A DNA stretch of 50,812 bases from Akkermansia sp. GTDB taxonomy: Bacteria; Verrucomicrobiota; Verrucomicrobiia; Verrucomicrobiales; Akkermansiaceae. The translations under genes were made by a program, and so were the position numbers. The notes beneath the pieces are model-generated. The model was not told where the DNA came from and did no database searches. It saw nothing but the letters and a program-made list of their open reading frames with translations. Numbering within the stretch: the stretch's first letter is position 1; each line of letters starts with the position of its first letter. The stretch covers positions 1 to 50,812 of the forward strand of contig JAKSOU010000012.1 in NCBI GenBank assembly GCA_024405435.1, in the 5' to 3' direction. Shown one piece after another: positions 18,341 to 27,523 of this stretch.

Positions 18341-21300
18341 ATTGCGCTTGCGGCGCCTTGCCGCCAGGGCGGCAAGCGCAAGCACGCTCAACGTACCTGT
18401 GGTGGGTTCCGGGGTCATGCTCACCTTGTAGAAGCCCACCTCGTTGGGCGTGGCCACGATTGTGTAGTCGCCCACCAGGTGGTACGCGGTTTCCGTCTCA
18501 TCGGACACGCGGTTGAAGAGGGAGCCGTACCAGGCGCCGTCGTATTCCTCCGCAAAGGTGATGCCGTTGCCGTCATAGTCGGAGATGATGATGTGGGTCT
18601 CCCCCACTTCCATGGCATCCATTGCCCGCATGGTGGCGGCGTCCAGGTAGAGGTTCTTGCCCAGCGTAAGCTCGCTGCCCAGGGTCATGGCCTGGCCGGC
18701 CACATCCAGCGTGGCGCCGTCCTGCAGCTCCAGGTTGGCCAGGAGCGTGCCGCCGCCGGCCGTCAGCGTGCCGCCGATGCTCACCTTGGCTTCCTGGCCC
18801 ACCTTCTCCCTGTCCAGCACCTCCACCGCGGCGTTTTGCCCGGTGAGGGTCATGTCGTGCAGCTCCAGCACCTCGTCCGCGGAGAGGGTGAGCTTGCCGC
18901 CCGTGGTGTTGACCACATCCAGGATGTCCAGCTGGTTGTTGACCGTGACATCACCCGTGCCCGTCTTGGAAAGCGTGTCCGCATGCACCAGCATGTCGGC
19001 GTCCGCTGTGGAATAGACGGCGGTCTGGCTGCCGTTGTTGGTGACCTTTACGCCGCCTTCATCTGCGGCGAACACCACATCCAGCGTGGTCACGCCGTCC
19101 ACGAGTGTGGCTGTGGCATCCGCGGCAATGCCCACCTTATCCGCGGAAATACCGGCACCGCCAATCGTCGCGCCGTCACCGGCCTCAATCATGACGCCTG
19201 CGGCCACGGAACCCTTCACCGTCAGGTCGCTGCCCTCTCCCGCCAGCACAATGGTGCCGGAACCTGCCAGCGTGTCCACGCTCACATCCGTGGTGAAGTA
19301 GGCGGTCTTCCCGCCGTTGACGGTCAAGGTGTCCACGTTGAGAGTGTTGTTGAACATCACGTTCTCCTCAGCGGTCACGTTGACCTTGTGCTGCTGGTAC
19401 TGGGAGGTGGTGTTGCGGGTGATTTCACTGTTCACCACGGTGTCCGCAGCCGCGAACGTGATGTTGAGGGAGCCGGCACTGACGGAGCCGGCGGTGAAGG
19501 CCTTGGCATTAACCGTGTCGGCGGAGCCGCTGAAAGTAAGGTTGAAGGCCACGCTGTTGCAGCGGTCATGGATGAAGGAGCCGGTGAAGTCCGCCACATC
19601 CCCGGTGAAGGCCAGGTTGATGGTGGCGTTCCTGTTGTTGGTGTTCACGCGGGTGATGTTGCCGCTGCCGGTGAGGGCACCGGCAAACGTGATGGTGTTG
19701 CCGGAGCTGCCGTCGTATATGTTGGCGCCGCCGGAAGCGATTTCCACCGCCGCCGTAATCTGGGGCGCTCCGTTGAAGTACCCCAGCCAGCCATCCAGGC
19801 TCACGGAGGAATTCGCCGTGTACAGCCCGCCGCCGGACGACAGATTGAGGTTGTCGACCGAGCCCTTGACCTTCACCGTGCCGGTCCAGTCCGCGCCATC
19901 CAGCGACACGGAGCTGCCGAGCGTGCCCTTGCCGTTGAGGCAGTAGGTGCCGGAACCGTGGAGCACCTTGTTGCTCACGGTTTGGTTGGACTCCACCTGC
20001 AGCGTGGTGCCGCGCGCTATCACCAGCCCCGTGGTGCCCGCATCCATGGAGGAATCATACGCCAAATCCTTGTTGACGTAGTACAGGGATTTGTCCGCCG
20101 TGGTGGAAAGCACCAGAGAGTTGGCGGGGGCACCGGCCACGCGCGTGCCGCCCGTGACCTGAACGCTGTCCGCCCCGTTGAGCGCGCTGCCGTCCGCGCC
20201 CTTGATGATATAGTAGGCCACGGTATCTCCCGTCGCGTGGCCGCTGCCGGCGTAGGCGCCCGTGCCGTCGAAGTCGGCCGCTGAAGCAGCATAGACATCA
20301 TAAGCGCCGGCGTGCGTGAGGTCTGCCGCCACCGTGCCGGCCAGGGTCATGGTGCCCTGGTTGTACACGGTGGCGTTCAATGTGGCGGTGGCTCCGGAGG
20401 CCAGCGTGGTGTTGCCCGCAAAGGTGACGTGTTTGCCGGCGTTGACGGTGAGCGCGTTCATGTTCGTCACATCACCCTTGAACACGGTGTCGGTATCCAC
20501 CACCAGGGTGACGGTTCCGCCCGTGCGCTCGATGTCGGCATTCACCTCATGCGCCTTACCGGCGATGGTGAAGGTGGTGGTTCCCTGGCCGGAGCGCAGC
20601 AGCTTGCCGTTCCAGGCGGAGATGTCGCCGGAGAAGGTGTAGTTGGAGCGCTGGTTGCTATTGCCGGGAGAGACCTCAAAGGTGCCGTCGCCGCTCCATT
20701 CGCCGGTGAATTCGGTGAGGGGCTCGGTTCCCTTGGAGTTGGAGGCGGCGTTTTTCCACGCGGCCTTGCCCTCGTTGTCGGTGAGCTTGATGTTCTGGTC
20801 AATGGTGCCGCCGGCCCAGTTGGTGGCCCAGCCCGTGAGTCCGTTGAGTTCCACGGTGGAAAGCCTGTTGCCCAGCTTGGAGAAGTCCATGAGGTTGTTG
20901 TTGTCCGTGGACGTGCTGGCGGTCACCAGCAGGGTTCCCATCCAGAAAGGATCCAAGGAAACATTCGCGCCGAGTCCGTAGCCGTTGCCTGCATTGTAGG
21001 CGGTTTCTCCGGAAATGGCGTATGTGCCCTCGCCCTCCACCGCCAAGGCGGCAGCGGCATGCACCATGGAGGCGTTCACCACAATATCACGGTCGCCCAC
21101 CTCCTCCTTGGCGTTGATGTGCAGCCTGGCGCCCTGCGCGCCTTCCTTCACTATGATGCCGCCCGCGCAGTCCGGCTCGAAGTTGGATGCCATCACCAGC
21201 GTGGCGCCGGATGTCGGCTGCATCAGCAAATCATGCGCGGTCTTGATGTCTTCCGGGGCGCGGGAGCCGCCGTAGTACACGGTGCCCCTGTTGATGAAAT

Positions 21301-24142
21301 AGCTGCCGGAGGTCATGTCTCCGGCCACCAGGTTCCCCGTGGTTTCGTCATAGGAGAACACAGCACCCTGCAGGGCGCCGCCGCCCTGCACCTTGCCCAC
21401 GTGGATGGTGGAGCCGGCCGCGGCATCCGCCGCCCTGCTCATTACCACCACATCGTCCAGGTAGCCGTTGGCGCCGTCGGAATAGCGGTTGTTGCCCCCC
21501 AGGTCCTCCAGCGTGAGCACCAGGCCGTCCGCCAGCGTGAACTCGCCGCTGAAGGTGCCGGCGTTGGCCAGCGTGAACTTGTCTGCCAGCGTGAGCTTGG
21601 CGCCCGCATCCACCGAGATGTCGCAGGCGGTGAGCTTGAGGTTGCGCACGGTGGTGTCCGTGGTGCCGCTCGCCTTGAGGCTCTGGGTGCGGAGCTCGGC
21701 CAGCACGTTGCCTGCCGTGTAGTCTTCCAGCGTGATGGTGGACTTGCCGGTAACCACGCCCTGGTAGGAATCCATGCCGCCGGAGTACTCCGTGTCCTGC
21801 ACGCCCTTGAGTGTGACATGGTCTGCGGTGATGCTGCCGGTGATGAGGGGCATGTAGCTTTCCACGGTCACGGAGGTGGTACCCTTCACCGTGGCGCCGG
21901 CCTGGCTGCCGACGACATCGCCGTTGATGATGCCGCCCGTGATGCGGATGTTGATATCACCGCCCACCGTGCCGGCCGTGCCGGAGCCGATGATGCTGCC
22001 GTTCACCTGGCCGCCCGTCATGGTGATGCTGATGTCCTTGTCGATGGCGGCGTCCACAATGGAGCCGCCGTATACGTTGCCGCCCACGGTGCCGCCGTTG
22101 ACAACCAGGTTCACGGCACCGATGTGGTTGCCGTTGTCCTTGGTGTGGAAGCCGCCGATGATGCCGTTCTGGAGCGTGCCCTTGTTCACCACGCCGGTGA
22201 ACGTGCCGGTGATGCTACCCTTGTAGCCGCCGATCAGCGAGGCCGCGTTGGATCCCGTGAAGGACGAGTATACCGCGTTGGAGGAATTGAGCTCCACGGT
22301 GACGTTGCCGTCCGCCGTGTTGCCGTTCACCACGCCGAAGACGGTGGCGGAGCCGTAGGACCCCTCCTTCACCTCCATGTTGATGTCGCCGGTGTACACG
22401 TTGTTGCCGCCCTTGGCACCGAGCCAGGACTGGTTGGCGGCTTTGGTGACGGTGATGGACACGGTGGCCGTGCCGGTGCCGGCGGTGTTCACGGCATAGT
22501 GGTCCGCCTTCACGCTGCCGTCATAGCTTGCCGGGGTGGCAATGCTCCAATCCACCGTGCTGGGCACGGGCGTGTTGTTGTGCGTGGGCATGGGGGTGCG
22601 GGTGGGCACCAGGTCCGTGCGCCCGGCATCCTGCACCACCAGGTAGGGGGCCTCGCCCGCCGCGTATTGCGTGGTGGGCGCATAGGCCGTGTTGGCGTAC
22701 ATGATGTCCGTGAGGGTGGCGGTGCCGCCGGTGGCGCTCACGGTCACGCCGTTGAAGCTGAGCCCGGGGGTGGACGTAAGCCCCTGGCCGATGAGCATGT
22801 CGCCCAGCCACACGTAGTAGCCGCCCACCACGTTCTGCGCCTCGTTGCCGTTGTGGAACGCTATGCGGATGTTCTCGTTGCCCGTCTGGGAGTTGTCCTG
22901 GCAGTACAGGATGCTGTCGCCCCACATGATGTAGCCCTCCGCCAGGTTGAGGACGCCGCCGTTGAGGCCGTCGCCGACGGTGATGGCGAGCACGTTCTGC
23001 GCAGGGCCCGCGAGCGAGCCGCGGTGTATGCCCGCATCCTTCCAGCCGCCTTGCTCACCATCGCCGAAGTTGGCATGGAAATCGATGGTGTACCCTTGGT
23101 CCTCGATGAACACGTTCCTGACAATATCCTGCGAATCGCCGGAGTTCAGGGTGATGGAGGCGGTTTGCGGCGCGGTCCATCCGTCTGCCGCGGCCGTGGT
23201 GGCGGAGCGGTGCAGCCCGGCGGTGCGCCCGGCCAGGCCCATGCCGCGCGCCAGGTTGGCGGCAATGATGATGGACCCCTGCTGGCTGGGGTGCAGGCGG
23301 TCGTTGTTGCGGAAGAAGTCGTACGGGCCCTCCTCCGATTGGGTGGAGACTATCGTCACGTCCGACAGCCCCGTGTTGATGTCCACATACTTCACGTTGG
23401 CGGGAGACTTGGCATCGTAGGCCTGCACCCATTGCTGGAGCATGCTGTTGTAGCCGACCACCGCCGCGTGGTCGGATGCCACGTTGTGGTTGTTGTGGCC
23501 GTATGCCCAAACCGGGATGGAGAGGACGTAGAAGTTGTCGCCCGCGTTCAAGTTCATGGCGTCGAGAATGGCGCCCATGTTGCCCATGTTGCTGGGGTCC
23601 ATGGTCCAGTTCCACGTGGCAGAGAGGCTCTTGTCATCGCCGGTGTAGGTCACGGTGCCGCCCAGCAGCCCCTCCATATGCGGGATATAGGTGCCGTAAG
23701 AAATGCCGCTCCCGCTACCCGTGTCGCTCAGGATATCGTTGGTGCCGATCATGAGCGTGTAGGTGTTGTAGTCTGTCTTGCCCACATCCGCCACCTTGTA
23801 TCCGTAGCGGTTTCCGGTGAGCATGTCGCCGGAGCGTCCGCTGGACTGGGCATAGTGGTCGTTGTCGAAATGGATGCCGCCGTAGGAGTCCCCGGCATCG
23901 TTCATGTTTTTCGGGGGATTGGTGCCGTACCCGTTCTTGGGGCCGTTGAGGTCGAAGGTGATGCCGTTGTCCACAAAGGTCTTGAACATCTGCCAGCGGT
24001 AGGTCTGGTCCACCACGCCGTGGGTGATGGAGTCGCCCATGAAGAGCATGCTGCCCACATTGGTGGTGGTGACGGGTTCGTCGGCCTGTGCATAGGAAGC
24101 CAGCAGGGCGGCGACGAGGTAACGGGATACACGAAGTTTCAT
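18338..24142 (-). CDS. SGNH hydrolase fused to giant PEP-CTERM beta-repeat adhesin
   Basis: A 1,934-residue exported protein. The signal peptide is MKLRVSRYLVAALLASYAQA. Residues 30-330 form an SGNH/GDSL hydrolase with catalytic Ser38 in GDSITHG, MIGTNDIL (N135), and Asp281/His284 in DRLHPSQQG. A beta-rich module follows, ending GGYYVWLGDMLIGQGL, that is shared with the protein at 24272-25660. Then come Gly-rich beta-helix-like rungs (VYGGSIVDAAIDKDISITM, GGQVNGSIIGSGTAGTVGGD) and over 1,000 residues of autotransporter-type strands. The end is MTPEPTTGTLSVLALAALAA with RRRKRN, a PEP-CTERM tail. Esterase activity, perhaps on acylated glycans, is inferred. Start chosen at the signal peptide. 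Confidence 0.88.
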   Translation of the reverse strand: MKLRVSRYLVAALLASYAQADEPVTTTNVGSMLFMGDSITHGVVDQTYRWQMFKTFVDNGITFDLNGPKNGYGTNPPKNMNDAGDSYGGIHFDNDHYAQSSGRSGDMLTGNRYGYKVADVGKTDYNTYTLMIGTNDILSDTGSGSGISYGTYIPHMEGLLGGTVTYTGDDKSLSATWNWTMDPSNMGNMGAILDAMNLNAGDNFYVLSIPVWAYGHNNHNVASDHAAVVGYNSMLQQWVQAYDAKSPANVKYVDINTGLSDVTIVSTQSEEGPYDFFRNNDRLHPSQQGSIIIAANLARGMGLAGRTAGLHRSATTAAADGWTAPQTASITLNSGDSQDIVRNVFIEDQGYTIDFHANFGDGEQGGWKDAGIHRGSLAGPAQNVLAITVGDGLNGGVLNLAEGYIMWGDSILYCQDNSQTGNENIRIAFHNGNEAQNVVGGYYVWLGDMLIGQGLTSTPGLSFNGVTVSATGGTATLTDIMYANTAYAPTTQYAAGEAPYLVVQDAGRTDLVPTRTPMPTHNNTPVPSTVDWSIATPASYDGSVKADHYAVNTAGTGTATVSITVTKAANQSWLGAKGGNNVYTGDINMEVKEGSYGSATVFGVVNGNTADGNVTVELNSSNAVYSSFTGSNAASLIGGYKGSITGTFTGVVNKGTLQNGIIGGFHTKDNGNHIGAVNLVVNGGTVGGNVYGGSIVDAAIDKDISITMTGGQVNGSIIGSGTAGTVGGDINIRITGGIINGDVVGSQAGATVKGTTSVTVESYMPLITGSITADHVTLKGVQDTEYSGGMDSYQGVVTGKSTITLEDYTAGNVLAELRTQSLKASGTTDTTVRNLKLTACDISVDAGAKLTLADKFTLANAGTFSGEFTLADGLVLTLEDLGGNNRYSDGANGYLDDVVVMSRAADAAAGSTIHVGKVQGGGALQGAVFSYDETTGNLVAGDMTSGSYFINRGTVYYGGSRAPEDIKTAHDLLMQPTSGATLVMASNFEPDCAGGIIVKEGAQGARLHINAKEEVGDRDIVVNASMVHAAAALAVEGEGTYAISGETAYNAGNGYGLGANVSLDPFWMGTLLVTASTSTDNNNLMDFSKLGNRLSTVELNGLTGWATNWAGGTIDQNIKLTDNEGKAAWKNAASNSKGTEPLTEFTGEWSGDGTFEVSPGNSNQRSNYTFSGDISAWNGKLLRSGQGTTTFTIAGKAHEVNADIERTGGTVTLVVDTDTVFKGDVTNMNALTVNAGKHVTFAGNTTLASGATATLNATVYNQGTMTLAGTVAADLTHAGAYDVYAASAADFDGTGAYAGSGHATGDTVAYYIIKGADGSALNGADSVQVTGGTRVAGAPANSLVLSTTADKSLYYVNKDLAYDSSMDAGTTGLVIARGTTLQVESNQTVSNKVLHGSGTYCLNGKGTLGSSVSLDGADWTGTVKVKGSVDNLNLSSGGGLYTANSSVSLDGWLGYFNGAPQITAAVEIASGGANIYDGSSGNTITFAGALTGSGNITRVNTNNRNATINLAFTGDVADFTGSFIHDRCNSVAFNLTFSGSADTVNAKAFTAGSVSAGSLNITFAAADTVVNSEITRNTTSQYQQHKVNVTAEENVMFNNTLNVDTLTVNGGKTAYFTTDVSVDTLAGSGTIVLAGEGSDLTVKGSVAAGVMIEAGDGATIGGAGISADKVGIAADATATLVDGVTTLDVVFAADEGGVKVTNNGSQTAVYSTADADMLVHADTLSKTGTGDVTVNNQLDILDVVNTTGGKLTLSADEVLELHDMTLTGQNAAVEVLDREKVGQEAKVSIGGTLTAGGGTLLANLELQDGATLDVAGQAMTLGSELTLGKNLYLDAATMRAMDAMEVGETHIIISDYDGNGITFAEEYDGAWYGSLFNRVSDETETAYHLVGDYTIVATPNEVGFYKVSMTPEPTTGTLSVLALAALAARRRKRN

Positions 24143-24214
24143 ATTGCTGTAATCGTTGATGTGGAAGATAGATGCTGCGGAGCGATGCAACGGCATCGTT
24201 CCAATACATTAGCT

Positions 24215-24243
24215 ATGTTACACCCCACGCCGCGCGCACGCAA
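24215..24243 (-). promoter_or_regulatory. Promoter of the hydrolase-adhesin gene
   Basis: Minus-strand TTGCGT (24243-24238), 17-bp spacer, TAACAT (24220-24215). It predicts a leader of about 66 bases, so the giant gene can be expressed apart from the SGNH gene upstream. Confidence 0.55.
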
Positions 24244-24271
24244 GGAAAAAGCGCGGGGGCAGAAGAAAAAA

Positions 24272-25660
24272 TCACTTGGCTGGCGCGGCGGGCTCCGGGA
24301 GGGTGGCAACGCCGCCCACGGCGGCCTTGATGCCTGCGGTGATGCCGCTGTCCGCCTGGGCGGCGGCGGGCGGCAGGGCCTCGCCAATCAGCATGTCGCC
24401 CAGCCACACGTAGAAGCCGCCGGGGAGGCCCTTGTCCGGCACGCCCGCGGTGTAGACCAGGCGCACGGGCTTGGTGTTGGCTGACATGTCTGCGGAGTAC
24501 AGCACCGTGCCGTCCCAAGAGATGTGGGCCTCGTCGATGGTGAGGGTGCCGGAGAGGGAATCATTGCCGACGGTGACGGAAAGTGCGTTCTCCGCCCCGG
24601 TTTTCCAGCCGCCCTTGGCGCCGTCGCCCACCCTGGGGGTGAACTCCACGGAGAAGCCGCCCTCTGCGGGTTTCCCCTTCCACGTCAGGGGAACGGAATC
24701 CCCCTTGGCAAGCTGCCGCGGTTTCTTCTCCGCGGCAGGCATGGCCTTGCGGGGAAGCCCCGCGGTGCGGCCGGGAATGCCCATGGCCTGCGCCAGGTGC
24801 CCCGCCATCAGCAAATCCCCCTGCGCGTTGGGGTGCAGGCCGTCCGAGCCGGGCTTGTTGAACATGGAATCGCAGCCGAAGAACGGCGTCTTCTCCGCCA
24901 CGTCCACCATACCCTCATTTAGCTCCACCAGGCGGATATCGCGCTTTCCGGCGGCCTTGGCCACCCAGGCGGCCAGGCTCTCGTTGTACTTCTGCGCGGC
25001 GGCGTGCACATCCGCGCCGTTGCTGTTGGCGTGGCGTGTCCAGCACGGGACGGTCATGATGCAGAGCGTGGCGTGCGGGTTGGCCTTGTAGATGGTTTCC
25101 ACGATGTCCTGCATGGTGCCCTTGCGCCCCAGCAGGCCCTCCACCTTGGCGGGGGTGATGCCCGCCGCCGTGTCGTCCGACAGCAGATCGTTGGTGCCGA
25201 TGAGCAGCACGAAGGTGTCGGCCTGGTACGTCTCGCCGGAGTAGGTGGAGCCGTCGGTCTTGGTGGAGGAGAGGCCGAGCCAGTTGGCGAGGTTGGTGTT
25301 GTCGTACCGCCCGCCTGCCTTTCTACCTGCCAGCTCCCAGGCGCGTGCGCTGGCCTGTGCGCTGTGGACGTTGGTGAAAGGTTTTCCGTTGTAGCCCGTG
25401 CCGGCCAGCACGCCGCCGGAGTGGTTGCCCGTCTTGTATCCCACGGCGGTGGAATCGATGCCGTTGTCCACCAAGATCTTGTGGAAGGCCCAGCGGTAGG
25501 AGGCGGAGTTCACACCGTGGGTGATGGAATCCCCCACGTACATCACGTGCTCCAGCTTGGGCTGCCGCGGGGCCTTGCCCGCCTTCTGCCCCGCCTTGCC
25601 GAACCCCGGCAGCGAGAGCCCCGCCGCCAGGCACATCGTCACGATTGCATGCCATTTCAT
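24272..25660 (-). CDS. Exported SGNH/GDSL-family hydrolase
   Basis: A 462-residue protein with a signal peptide (MKWHAIVTMCLAAGLSLPGFGKA) and an SGNH hydrolase domain. Visible blocks are GDSITHG (nucleophile Ser45), LLIGTNDLLSDD (N157) and DGLHPNAQG (Asp273, His276). A C-terminal beta module ends GGFYVWLGDMLIGEAL. It is a close paralogue of the N-terminal part of the neighbouring adhesin, but stops with LPEPAAPAK just where the adhesin's repeats begin. The family includes carbohydrate esterases and lipases; substrate unknown. ATG at 25660 taken at the signal peptide, although the frame is open to 25789. It lies 129 bases before the adhesin start on the same strand. Confidence 0.88.
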   Translation of the reverse strand: MKWHAIVTMCLAAGLSLPGFGKAGQKAGKAPRQPKLEHVMYVGDSITHGVNSASYRWAFHKILVDNGIDSTAVGYKTGNHSGGVLAGTGYNGKPFTNVHSAQASARAWELAGRKAGGRYDNTNLANWLGLSSTKTDGSTYSGETYQADTFVLLIGTNDLLSDDTAAGITPAKVEGLLGRKGTMQDIVETIYKANPHATLCIMTVPCWTRHANSNGADVHAAAQKYNESLAAWVAKAAGKRDIRLVELNEGMVDVAEKTPFFGCDSMFNKPGSDGLHPNAQGDLLMAGHLAQAMGIPGRTAGLPRKAMPAAEKKPRQLAKGDSVPLTWKGKPAEGGFSVEFTPRVGDGAKGGWKTGAENALSVTVGNDSLSGTLTIDEAHISWDGTVLYSADMSANTKPVRLVYTAGVPDKGLPGGFYVWLGDMLIGEALPPAAAQADSGITAGIKAAVGGVATLPEPAAPAK

Positions 25661-25670
25661 CTTGCCTGCC

Positions 25671-25699
25671 ACACTACCCCCTTTCCACCGCCGTGTAAA
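25671..25699 (-). promoter_or_regulatory. Possible promoter of the SGNH hydrolase gene
   Basis: Minus-strand TTTACA (25699-25694), 17-bp spacer, TAGTGT (25676-25671), ending 10 bases before the ATG at 25660. Confidence 0.45.
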
Positions 25700-25741
25700 G
25701 ACAAAACGGATTGACGGGAAGGAGCCTTTCCCTCTAAAAAA

Positions 25742-25793
25742 TGGCAAAATCACACATTTTTCCATGGAAAAAGTGGCAAAATCCCACATTTTT
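25742..25793. repeat. Direct repeat pair around a 16-bp palindrome upstream of the SGNH gene
   Basis: Two 20-bp copies starting TGGCAAAATC (25742-25761 and 25774-25793) differ at one base and are 32 bp apart. Between and overlapping them is the perfect palindrome TTTTTCCATGGAAAAA (25757-25772). The block lies upstream of the SGNH promoter and downstream of the transporter stop, so it may be a regulatory site. Confidence 0.55.
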
Positions 25794-25820
25794 AGAACGA
25801 AAGCGGGGCAAGCAGGCGGT

Positions 25821-27413
25821 TCAGGCCAGCACCTCCAGCAGGAGCTTGGCGAGGACGGTCATCATGATGAGGGCGGCGGGATAGGCGGTGGCGTAGGCGA
25901 TGACGGGCTCCTGTCGGTCGGTCTTGGCGGTGATGGCGCCGAGGGCGGGGGTGGAGGTCATGGCGCCGCATACGCCGCCGAGGGCCTCCGGCAGGGAGAG
26001 GTGGAAGACCTTGCGCGCGAGGATGTACGCCACCAGCATGGGGATGAGGGTGACGGCCACGCCCGCCAGGAACATGGAGAGGCCGTGCGCCGCCAGCGTC
26101 TCCACCAATCTGGCACCGCCGGCCACGCCCGCGCCCGCCAGGAAGAGCATGAGCGCGAACTCCATGAGCAGCACGCGCGCGGGGCGCGGCATGTAGCCCA
26201 CCACGGGGCCCACCCTGCCGAAATGCCCGAGGATGAGCGCCACCACCAGCGGGCCGCCCGCCATGCCGAGCGAAAAGCCCCTGCCGCCGCACAGGCTGAA
26301 CGTGACGCTGCCCAGCAGGATGCCCAGCGCCACGCCCAGCACCAGGGAGAAGATATCCGTGGCGTTGAGCGCGGAGCTGCGGTGCCCGCACGCCGCAGAG
26401 AAGCGGCGGATGGCCTCTGGCGCGCCCACGATGGTGAGCACGTCGTTCGGGATGATTTCGGTGTCGCGCGAGGGGACGAAGGTGTTGCCGAGGCGGGAGA
26501 CGCGGGAGACGATGATGCCGAAGGCGTGCAGGAGGTTGAGCTCCTGCAGGGTCTTGTTGCAGAGCTTGCGGTTGAGCATGATGACCTCCGCCTTCTCGTC
26601 GCCGAAGGCGCGCGGGTGGCGGTGGGGAGCCACATGGCCGATGAGCGCGGCATCGCGCTGCAGGTGGCGGCGCTCGCCGAGCATCAGCAGCTCCATGCCC
26701 TTGGTGAAGGTGTCCTGCTCGTCCAGCGGCAGCAGCAGGTCGTCCTGCACCTTGCGGGTGATGCTGCAGTGCAGCAGGCCCTCGCCCAGGTACTCGGAGA
26801 TGTTGCGGCCCAGGATGTCGGGGTGGGTCACCACCACCACGCGGCGGATGATCTTGCAGGGGTCGTGCCCCGCCTCCTCCGCGGCGGGGGCATCCAGCCG
26901 CTGCTTGAGCAGGCGCGGCAGCAGCTGCACGAAAAGCACCACGCCAATCACACCGAAGGGATACGCCACGCCGTAGCCGATGTTGACGAGCGCGGAATCC
27001 GCGCCGCCCTCCTGCACGGCCTCTGTGGCGGCGGCCAGGGCGGGCGTGCTGGTGCATGCGCCCGCGAAGAGCCCGGCGGCCACCCCGGCGTCAATCCCCA
27101 GGGCGGCGGAAAGCAGCCAGGCCACCAGCCAGGCGATTCCCACCACCAGCACGGAGAGCAGCACCAGCTTGTTGCCCTTGCTGCGCAGGGAGGAGAAGAA
27201 GCGGTTGCCCACTCCCAGCCCTACGCAGTACACGAAGAGGGCCGTGCCGATGCCCATGATGCCCTCCGGCACCTTCAACCCCAGATGCCCGGCCAGCAGG
27301 GCCACGAAAAGCACGCCGGAGCTGCCGAGCGAAACGCCCTTGACCTCAATGTGGCCCAAGGCGATGCCCAAGGCCAGCACTGCAAACAACACGAACGTGG
27401 GATTCTCCAACAT
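25821..27413 (-). CDS. AspT/YidE/YbjL-family transporter with RCK_C (TrkA-C) domains
   Basis: A 530-residue inner-membrane protein. The N-terminal membrane half (about 1-165) has LENPTFVLFAVLALGIALGH and the family motif GACTSTPALAAATEAV. A central soluble part (about 190-350) looks like two TrkA-C/RCK_C domains (GRNISEYLG, ITRKVQDDLLLPLDEQDTF, FVPSRDTEIIPNDVLTIVG). The second membrane half repeats the motif as GGVCGAMTSTPALGAITAKT. This internal duplication is the hallmark of the aspartate:alanine exchanger family; the actual substrate here is not known. ATG at 27413 has AAGGAAAG about 8 bases upstream. A promoter TTGACC-17-TACCAT lies at 27495-27467. Confidence 0.9.
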   Translation of the reverse strand: MLENPTFVLFAVLALGIALGHIEVKGVSLGSSGVLFVALLAGHLGLKVPEGIMGIGTALFVYCVGLGVGNRFFSSLRSKGNKLVLLSVLVVGIAWLVAWLLSAALGIDAGVAAGLFAGACTSTPALAAATEAVQEGGADSALVNIGYGVAYPFGVIGVVLFVQLLPRLLKQRLDAPAAEEAGHDPCKIIRRVVVVTHPDILGRNISEYLGEGLLHCSITRKVQDDLLLPLDEQDTFTKGMELLMLGERRHLQRDAALIGHVAPHRHPRAFGDEKAEVIMLNRKLCNKTLQELNLLHAFGIIVSRVSRLGNTFVPSRDTEIIPNDVLTIVGAPEAIRRFSAACGHRSSALNATDIFSLVLGVALGILLGSVTFSLCGGRGFSLGMAGGPLVVALILGHFGRVGPVVGYMPRPARVLLMEFALMLFLAGAGVAGGARLVETLAAHGLSMFLAGVAVTLIPMLVAYILARKVFHLSLPEALGGVCGAMTSTPALGAITAKTDRQEPVIAYATAYPAALIMMTVLAKLLLEVLA

Positions 27414-27466
27414 AGCGCTATCTTTCCTTGCGGCGGCGGGCATGCACGCCCCGCCGTACGCGCGGC

Positions 27467-27495
27467 ATGGTACCACGCCCGCCACAAACGGTCAA
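27467..27495 (-). promoter_or_regulatory. Promoter of the AspT/YidE-type transporter gene
   Basis: Minus-strand TTGACC (27495-27490), 17-bp spacer, TACCAT (27472-27467), about 50 bases ahead of the ATG. This is a leadered gene with a visible Shine-Dalgarno. Confidence 0.55.
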
Positions 27496-27523
27496 GGGGG
27501 CATGACGCTAACAATCAGGGGAT

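Noticed and set aside
20312..24484. Open frame of 1,390 codons on the plus strand opposite the hydrolase-adhesin and part of the SGNH gene
   Set aside because: It is an antisense shadow with abnormal composition. It spans two separate minus-strand genes that have signal peptides and catalytic motifs.
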